Shown in pieces: positions 57,845 through 64,000 of a stretch of 64,000 nt of DNA (position 1 is the stretch's first letter; every line of letters begins with the position of its first letter). This DNA is from Primulina eburnea (lineage: Eukaryota > Streptophyta > Magnoliopsida > Lamiales > Gesneriaceae). The position numbers and the translations under genes are program-made. The notes under the pieces are model-generated. The model saw nothing but the letters and a program-made list of their open reading frames with translations. It had not been told where the DNA came from and made no database searches. The stretch lies in contig NC_133105.1 in NCBI RefSeq assembly GCF_022965805.1, positions 31,252,447 to 31,316,446 of the forward strand, read 5' to 3'.

Positions 57845-58420
57845 AAAATTAAGCGTAAAAAGATTGAACAACTTACAAGAAAAATAAAGGTAACTTAAAA
57901 GAAGATTCGTAAACTGATAGTTGCCTAAATTGAAGATTATTGCGTATATAATTCTAGAAAACTGAACTGAGCGAAACTAACTGAAATGTGTTGTCAACTG
58001 AACGATCAGTTGAGACTGATCAGTTACACTACAATTAGTATAGAATGATCATTTAATCCCATCGGCTGAAGAAGTCAACTGATTTTATCATCTTTAAACT
58101 TCATCAGCAAAATACGTAGCCAACAACCAACAGTTTCTGTACAGAAGCAGTGGGAACGCCACTTTCAGAAAAGATAAAGTGTACGATTGTTAGAATAATG
58201 TTGACATGGCTATACAACGGATATAAAGATTCAAATGCATTAATTGTTACCATTGGAATCAAAGCCTATAAATAGCCGAGAAGATCAGCTGAGAAAAATA
58301 ACGAAAGAATAACACAACACATACGAAGTTAACTGAGTTATCCGATTATCGAGCCTTTCGGTTACAACTCTATGCATATTCTTTCAAAGCTCAGTTTTAC
58401 AAAAGATCACACTTATCATA
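57818..58420 (+). repeat. C3 3' LTR, truncated
   Basis: It starts TGTTGGAAATTAAATTTCGG after the purine tract AACAAAAAAAGGGAAAT (57801-57817). A TATAAATAG box is at 58267-58275. It breaks off at 58420, ~150 bp after the TATA box, where another LTR begins. It is very rich in AACTGA/TCAGTT words. Confidence 0.75.
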
Positions 58421-60065
58421 TGTCAGGGCCCGAGCTTTTAATTGATATTTAATTACCACACAACAAGGATTAAATGGTGTAAACAGCGTAAACGAGTTTA
58501 AAACGTTCATTAGGGCCTACAGAAAATTCGGCATGACCTCCCCGTAAGTAGGACATCCCAAAAATTTCAAACACAACAACAACAATATACGCTCGAAAAT
58601 AATACCAAGTTCACAATCAACCACAACAACATCCTACAGCCGCACTGGCCAGGACTAGACACAACATACTACAAATAAAATCCAAACAACATTAAAACAT
58701 AACCATACAGCTACACAGGGCATCCCCTGGCAAATGTATCAAACCAGAATAATATATATAAATATCTGGGAACTCTGACACAAACCGACTGACTACTGGG
58801 CACCACTCGCTGACGCTCCACCAGACGTGTCAAAACCCCTGGAATGACCTGTTAAGTCATCAAAAACAACCACATCATCAAAAGAAAACAGGGGTTGGAC
58901 CCAAGTACGACAAACCAGTAAAATCACGACGTATATAAAAGACATGTAATAATACCAAGTAAATGCAATGCTATGAGATGCATGAATGGTAACAACGGAA
59001 CAATGGATACCAAAAGGAGTCCAAACGAATAGCATCATCAACAGTAACAGTGGCCACCCGTGCCAAGAATGCAGCATCAAATCGCCGCTCGTCCATGCAC
59101 GTAGCATCGGGAATGCGAGTAGCTAAGTCGCTCGTCCCTAGCTGTCATCTGGGAATGTGGCTAATCCTAACCCACTCGTCCCTCTGATGACTCAATATCT
59201 CAACAGAATCAACATAAATAACCGTCAAAGGAGTCAAGGCTCAATATGTTATGCCAACATAATTAATGCATGAATGCATCAAAATAAACATTCAATGCAC
59301 ATAATAGCAAACAACATTCACCGAATATTCTTACACGCCAATATAAGCGTCATAATGATACAGGTTTGAGCGTACCTCAATAGCAACTTACAATACCACA
59401 GAAAATCTTAAGGAATATCGAATGAACTCGTCCAACGATAAATCCTACAATAAAAATTTGTTATATACTTCAATACAACGGATACCAAACGACTAAACAA
59501 AAATAAATCGTCTCAGTTAAAAGTCGAATTCCGGGCAGCCTATTAAACTCATACAAATTCTGAAATTCCAAGCTTAGTACCTTAAGAAACGAAGCTAGAA
59601 TGCACAACGGTAATTTTGCGAAAATGGCTCGCCGGAAAAAGTCACCGGAAACACTGTTCACGCCGGAAACCTTGCTGGAAATTAGGGGAAAAGCTCAATT
59701 CTTCACTTTTATAAACTAGTACACCAAGAGCAACCAAAAATCGAAGCTACAACCTTACCTAAAACCGAATCGAAGTCACGCACATAGCTGCTGGAAATCA
59801 TGACGATCGAGCTCAATACCTTCCAATTTATAGCAAGAAAGAAGCTAATAGAATGGAGGAAGAAATTTTCTAAGCTGCTGCACTATTCTCCTACCAACGA
59901 TGGCGCTGCGCGACTGAAGCAGAACCAAAAGAGGAGCGACGAGTTGCAAAGCTGGGGGAAGAGCTTTCTGGAATTGAGCGATTATGATTTCTCAAATGGG
60001 TTTGGGTTATTATTAAATAAAATTGGAAATGGGCTTGGGCTTATTTATTGATATTGGGCATCACA
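58421..60065 (-). repeat. LTR A: solo LTR or isolated 3' LTR, 1645 bp
   Basis: The minus strand begins TGTGATGCCCAATATC at 60065 and ends CTCGGGCCCTGACA at 58421, matching the TGTAATGCCC...CCCCACA plan of the Tekay-like LTRs. A minus-strand TATAAATT stands near 59828. No primer-binding site follows its end, and no 5-bp duplication flanks it (TCATA against ATCTC). It has no palindrome-pair array. Small frames within it (59107-58793, 59800-60051) show no known domain. Confidence 0.65.
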
Positions 60066-62706
60066 ATCTCCCAACTAATAATGAAACATCTACTCATTTT
60101 AAAAGCGCGGAAATATTTTTTTTTTTATAAAATCTCGCATTTTCGAAACAACATTTAAAAATGTTTTAAGTATTTGACAATAAAAATAGTGCGTAAACAT
60201 AAACGAGTAAAAATTGTGAAAACCATCAGTGTATCAAAACCAGGGTAGAAAAATGTTCATATCCTCTGAAATCTCATAAAAACAAAATGCGGAAAACATG
60301 TGGTCCTCGGGTCATGTCACCCCACCAGATCTGTCCACTCAGTGTTCAGCACCTCCAGTCCTCTCAATAACAAGCTCACCTGCATCACACACGCCTAGTG
60401 AGTTTAAAGACTCAACACACATGTACCGTTAATAACAAGTAAATATACATAGCACACAGCAGTGAAAAATATCATACTCAACATATCTTTATGAACTTAA
60501 AATCATAACGTAAACTTGTCGGATAAAATCATGTCGTGTCAAATCATCATATACGTGTCAAAAATCTCATCGTGTCATCATGAACTTAAACATTTTCTTT
60601 TTATTGAATTCAGTTCATTAGTTGTGACTTTCGTATCATCATGTCATCATGTCAGTCGATGGATCCATCTACGTGTAACCGCGGTACCCGGCGGTGAGGG
60701 TCATCAGCGACGACATTACCCGCCCACTGAGCCCGGGCCTTACATGTCATCGTGTCATCGTGTTAGTCACAACTAAATCACTTCCTTCAAAACGTGTTAA
60801 CATATTCATCACTTAAACAAAAGCATGTGTATATGTAATTTTTCTTTTGAACCAAGCATGCACCGTATTTATCATAATTTCATGAAATCCATAAACGTGA
60901 TGCATAAACATTTAAAATATCATAAATTTGTGCTCAGGGTGCTGCCAAGACCAAAATCTCACCCTGGGTGCAAAATGACCATTTTGCCCCTGGAAACCCA
61001 AAAATTAACGTTTCAACCCTGGACCTCTAAAATTTACCCGAAGCTTACCAAACTCCTTAAAATGTCCCAAAACATTTTCAAAAGCATTCCTAGACATAAA
61101 CTCGAGCTCATTTTATAACTTAACCAATTCGTTTTGAAACTTGGACTGGTGTCCCGATTTTAACCCGAATCGAACCAAAACTTGACCAAACTTTCCCAAC
61201 TTTTTTTCCACACCTAATACAATCATTTACAGCCTTAAAACAATCCAAGCCAACCCCCTAATCCTTAGAACAGTATGCCACCAGCAGTTGGAGTTGCGAC
61301 ACTTTCCAATCCAACCCATCCTAGCCCACCACTTTACATATTTGAGATCCTAGCCTTCTACTGATGGGACCAGCTGCCATCCACCCTTCCCTAGACCGCC
61401 TAGGTCTCCTCTGAACCTGCTGAACCCACCCACGCAGCCCCCTTCCCGCTGCTATCTTCTAAGAGCCGAGAAACATCCCAAAAAAATTCCTAACCACGGC
61501 CTACCCGACTCAACCTTGCTCGATCAACTTTTCCACCGACTCCAGCATGGTTCGAGTCATCCCAGACCACGACTCAGACCCACCAGGGTCTGGTCCATGG
61601 CTGGGGATGACCCTCGCACAACCGGGGCAACAGAATTTCCGATCGAGCCCCCACACAAGCCTCAACTCCAATCGGCCCTCAACAATCTCAACGACCCCGA
61701 TCGAACTTCGACTCCAGCATCTAAATCTCATCACCCTCGACCTTAACAGCTCTCTGTCAACCTATTACAGCAGCCCCTTACACCACAAACCAGAAAAATT
61801 CATGAGTGAACAACAAAATAATGCAAGAAATACATTGTATCACCAAAATCTTTTGTGCACAAGGGGGGATCGAAAGTTTTCTTGGATGTACACATTCAAC
61901 AGCATATAAAACGTGTGTGATGAGTAAAGAAGAGATACAACGCGTGCCTCGATGAATTCTACGCAAGAACGACGAAGAAATGAGCAACAGGAAAGCGTCA
62001 GAATAATTTATTTGCAAAGACAAGCCAAGGCCGATGCTATTCAGCTATTGGGGTGCTGAAAACGAGAGGAAAACCTGCTGAGGGGAGGGTGTCGGCTGTA
62101 GGAGGGAATATGTTTAGGTTAAGTGAGGTTAAGGTGTTAATTAAATAATAATTTAGTATATAATGGGCCCTATATTGTCAATTAAGAGTTTAAAAAGATA
62201 TTTAAGCCCAATAAGCTTAAAAGTAGGTCCATTAAATTCAAAAACACTCCCGAAAAATATTTCGTTTTGGAAAGTTTTTGAAAATAATAGCCGAGCCCTC
62301 AAAAAGTCCCTGATTCGACAAAATTTACGTACCGTTAAAAATAAAATCTTGCGGATAAAAATACCCAATAAATCCCATTTTTGAAAAATACACTTAAAAA
62401 CATCTTAAAATAATTAATAAAAATTAATCATGTAGTAAAATAATTTTCTGATAATTTCTCGTTTTCGTTCCTCGTTCGAGCGCGAAATGCAACTTAAAAA
62501 TCTATATTGCATAATCCTTTAAAATTTCATGAAATAAATTCTACCATTCAATAATTATGCATAAAATACATAAAAAATAATTAAATACAATTTAATGAAA
62601 TAAACATGCATTTACTGCTTTAAAACAATTTAATAAAATACTAAAGAAATTTGATAAGTTGCATGCATGTGGTTCCCGTGGAGTTTCAAATTTTCGGGAC
62701 GTTACA
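60066..62706 (-). repeat. LTR B: long LTR-like block with its own start
   Basis: The minus strand starts TGTAACGTCCCGAAAATTTG at 62706, directly after a purine tract (AAGGGGGAAGA, 62717-62707), so 62706 is a real LTR start. About 2.6 kb later it runs into LTR A without a clear CA end. It includes an AT-rich U3, a GC-rich stretch (61240-61760), a GTGTCATCATGTCATC-type repeat patch (60550-60770) and an oligo-T/A tract at 60115-60127. Short frames (61510-61909, 62153-62384) have no recognisable product. Confidence 0.55.
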
Positions 62707-64000
62707 ATCTTCCCCCTTAAATTGAATTTCGTCCCCGAAATTCGTTTATCCTTGATAAACAAAAATATTTAGATTCTTAATCCTAGTATCCCGATAATAC
62801 ACACTTCTGTTGCGCTACTCTGATAAAATAAGTGTTAAATCATCCTTACGTCTCCTCAATTCTAATTAAATTTGTCTACCAAAATTCTCGTTAGCGGATC
62901 GCAACTTAAAACGATCCATGGTGACTAAGTTCTATTTTTCTATGTTCTCAAATTTCTGACTTTCTCGCAATTCCTCATATTAGAAAAAAATGGATGTCCA
63001 AACCTATTGCACCTTATTTTTCTTATGTTATACCCATATTTTTTATCAACCTATTACATCGTCCTTTATGCTGTTCAACTTAAGAAATCTTAGTACCAAA
63101 CTTTACTGATCGACTTCTATCATTGGTAATACACTTAAAAATTTAACCTTATCTCAACTCCATAATAATATTAGCCTAAGATCCTTGAATTGAATCTTTA
63201 TCTTACGTCCCAAACTAATGTAACTTAATTATTTACAAGTATACCCCAAATATAAAATTGTTGTAAATCTGAAACCTCGAATAACGTTAATCTACAAAAC
63301 CCAATTATTCAAGATCGACCTTCTACCCATATTTTAAAGCCCTTCAAGTTCCAATTAAATGCTTAAACTATTTTCTTCATAATTACAATATAATTGAGGC
63401 CTAAAACTCTCGGACTTTTCTCATTGGCACGAATATCGCATTCTTACGTCTCCTCAATGTTCAATACATACTAGTGAACAAAACTTAGTAAATTATCTCA
63501 TGGTACCCTTAGACTAACTCTAATAATTCAACTTCACTTATACTCCATAGAGTTCCAAGATCTTCATATCAAAGTTTTAAATTTCTTATTCGATAAAAAC
63601 CTTAATATTTGTTCAATGATAACCTATGTTGAACACCACTAGTTCCCTTTTTTTTTTTGTGTTTCACCCAAAAATTTCCGTATGAACAATTATCCCATAA
63701 ATTTTAAATTCAAACTTACCTATTCCAAATAGATTTGGGTAAAATAATTCCAATACATGTATCCGCTTAGCCCCAAGTTTCTTAATGACTTTCAAAATTC
63801 CTCAAGACAAGATGTCTACATCAATTCTTACATGCGTCGTCTATCAAATAACCTAATCATCGATCGTACCCAACTTTCTATAAATGCCAAATTCGAACAA
63901 AGGTACAAGCTTAACTGTCAAAATCATGACTAAAACTCATGACACATCAAACTTAAGTTCCCAAAATTTCGCTATCTCAATGTCTACTCTTATAAATTAG
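62707..64000 (-). other. Internal 3' side of the last element: polypurine tract and non-coding DNA
   Basis: On the minus strand the tract AAGGGGGAAGA is preceded by TTTCGGGGACGAAATTC (about 62726-62742), the same kind of motif that precedes the tract in G1, G3, G4 and G6, so this belongs to a related gypsy element. Upstream of it, to the end of the window, the DNA is AT-rich with no frame of note and no chromodomain or integrase words. Either pol is very decayed or this element has a long 3' untranslated region. Confidence 0.5.

Larger units (their letters stand above)
44217..58420 (+). mobile_element. C3: SIRE-like copia with accessory genes, split by G6
   Basis: The order is pol C-part (44217-45905), two antisense accessory genes (46063-47161), a sense accessory ORF (47738-50429, resumed at 57570-57844), polypurine tract (57801-57817) and a truncated 3' LTR (57818-58420). 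G6 lies inside with GAAGA duplicated at 50425-50429 and 57570-57574. Pol similarity to the SIRE/Maximus group, and extra genes between pol and the 3' LTR, fit that lineage. Gag, protease, integrase core and the 5' LTR are missing. Confidence 0.75.

Noticed and set aside
61510..61909. Pro/Ser/Arg-rich ORFs in LTR B
   Set aside because: They are open in several frames on both strands because of GC-rich composition, have no domain, and lie inside an LTR.

Overview
This window is plant nuclear DNA made almost entirely of nested LTR retrotransposons. I found no host gene, tRNA, rRNA or CRISPR array. The plant signs are iMet-type primer-binding sites (TGGTATCAGAGC), chromodomain-bearing Ty3/gypsy polyproteins of the Tekay/Del kind, several Ty1/copia lineages, and three nested insertions with perfect 5-bp target duplications. 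A eudicot is likely. One unusual accessory ORF (47.7-50.4 kb) reminds me of predicted proteins from Gesneriaceae/Lamiales, but that is memory and unverified. So many nested elements suggests heterochromatin or a pericentromere (inference).

Layout (names G1-G6 and C1-C3 are mine): 1-2703 C1, a decayed copia (+). 2704-2923 orphan DNA. 2924-9862 G1, Tekay-like gypsy (-), its 3' LTR cut to ~200 bp. 9863-12253 G2, a gypsy fragment (-). 12254-29519 C2, a copia (-) of the same family as C1, split inside reverse transcriptase by G5 (15054-22829, -, duplication TTCCA). 29520-43980 G3, Tekay-like gypsy (+), whose 3' LTR is split by G4 (35107-43689, +, duplication ATCTG). 43981-44216 orphan DNA. 44217-58420 C3, a SIRE-like copia (+) carrying extra genes downstream of pol, split by G6 (50430-57569, +, duplication GAAGA). 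58421-62706 two LTR-like blocks (-). 62707-64000 the internal side of the last element.

Every element is broken. G6 is the freshest: both LTRs are 1243 bp with two differences seen by eye, and one TGA interrupts a 1475-codon gag-pol frame. G3 has three nonsense codons. G4 has four, plus a deletion and a lost integrase glutamate. G1 has many frameshifts. G5 has well-kept LTRs around a collapsed interior, as expected of a non-autonomous element moved in trans.

Two things stand out. First, all five Tekay-like elements with visible LTR starts (G1, G3, G4, G5, G6) carry, between the LTR start and the TATA box, a tandem array of PAIRED palindromes. The palindrome sequence differs by family, but the geometry is kept: two copies 20-24 bp apart (about two helical turns) in a repeating unit of 53-75 bp, three to five times. 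G5 also has a second array with an exact 20-bp period in its transcribed leader, where a constant GAATCA is flanked by arms that change together and stay complementary. Second, C3 carries a divergent accessory module: two tandem antisense genes of ~130 codons, each with its own TATAAATA box, next to a long sense ORF of unknown function that runs to the 3' LTR.
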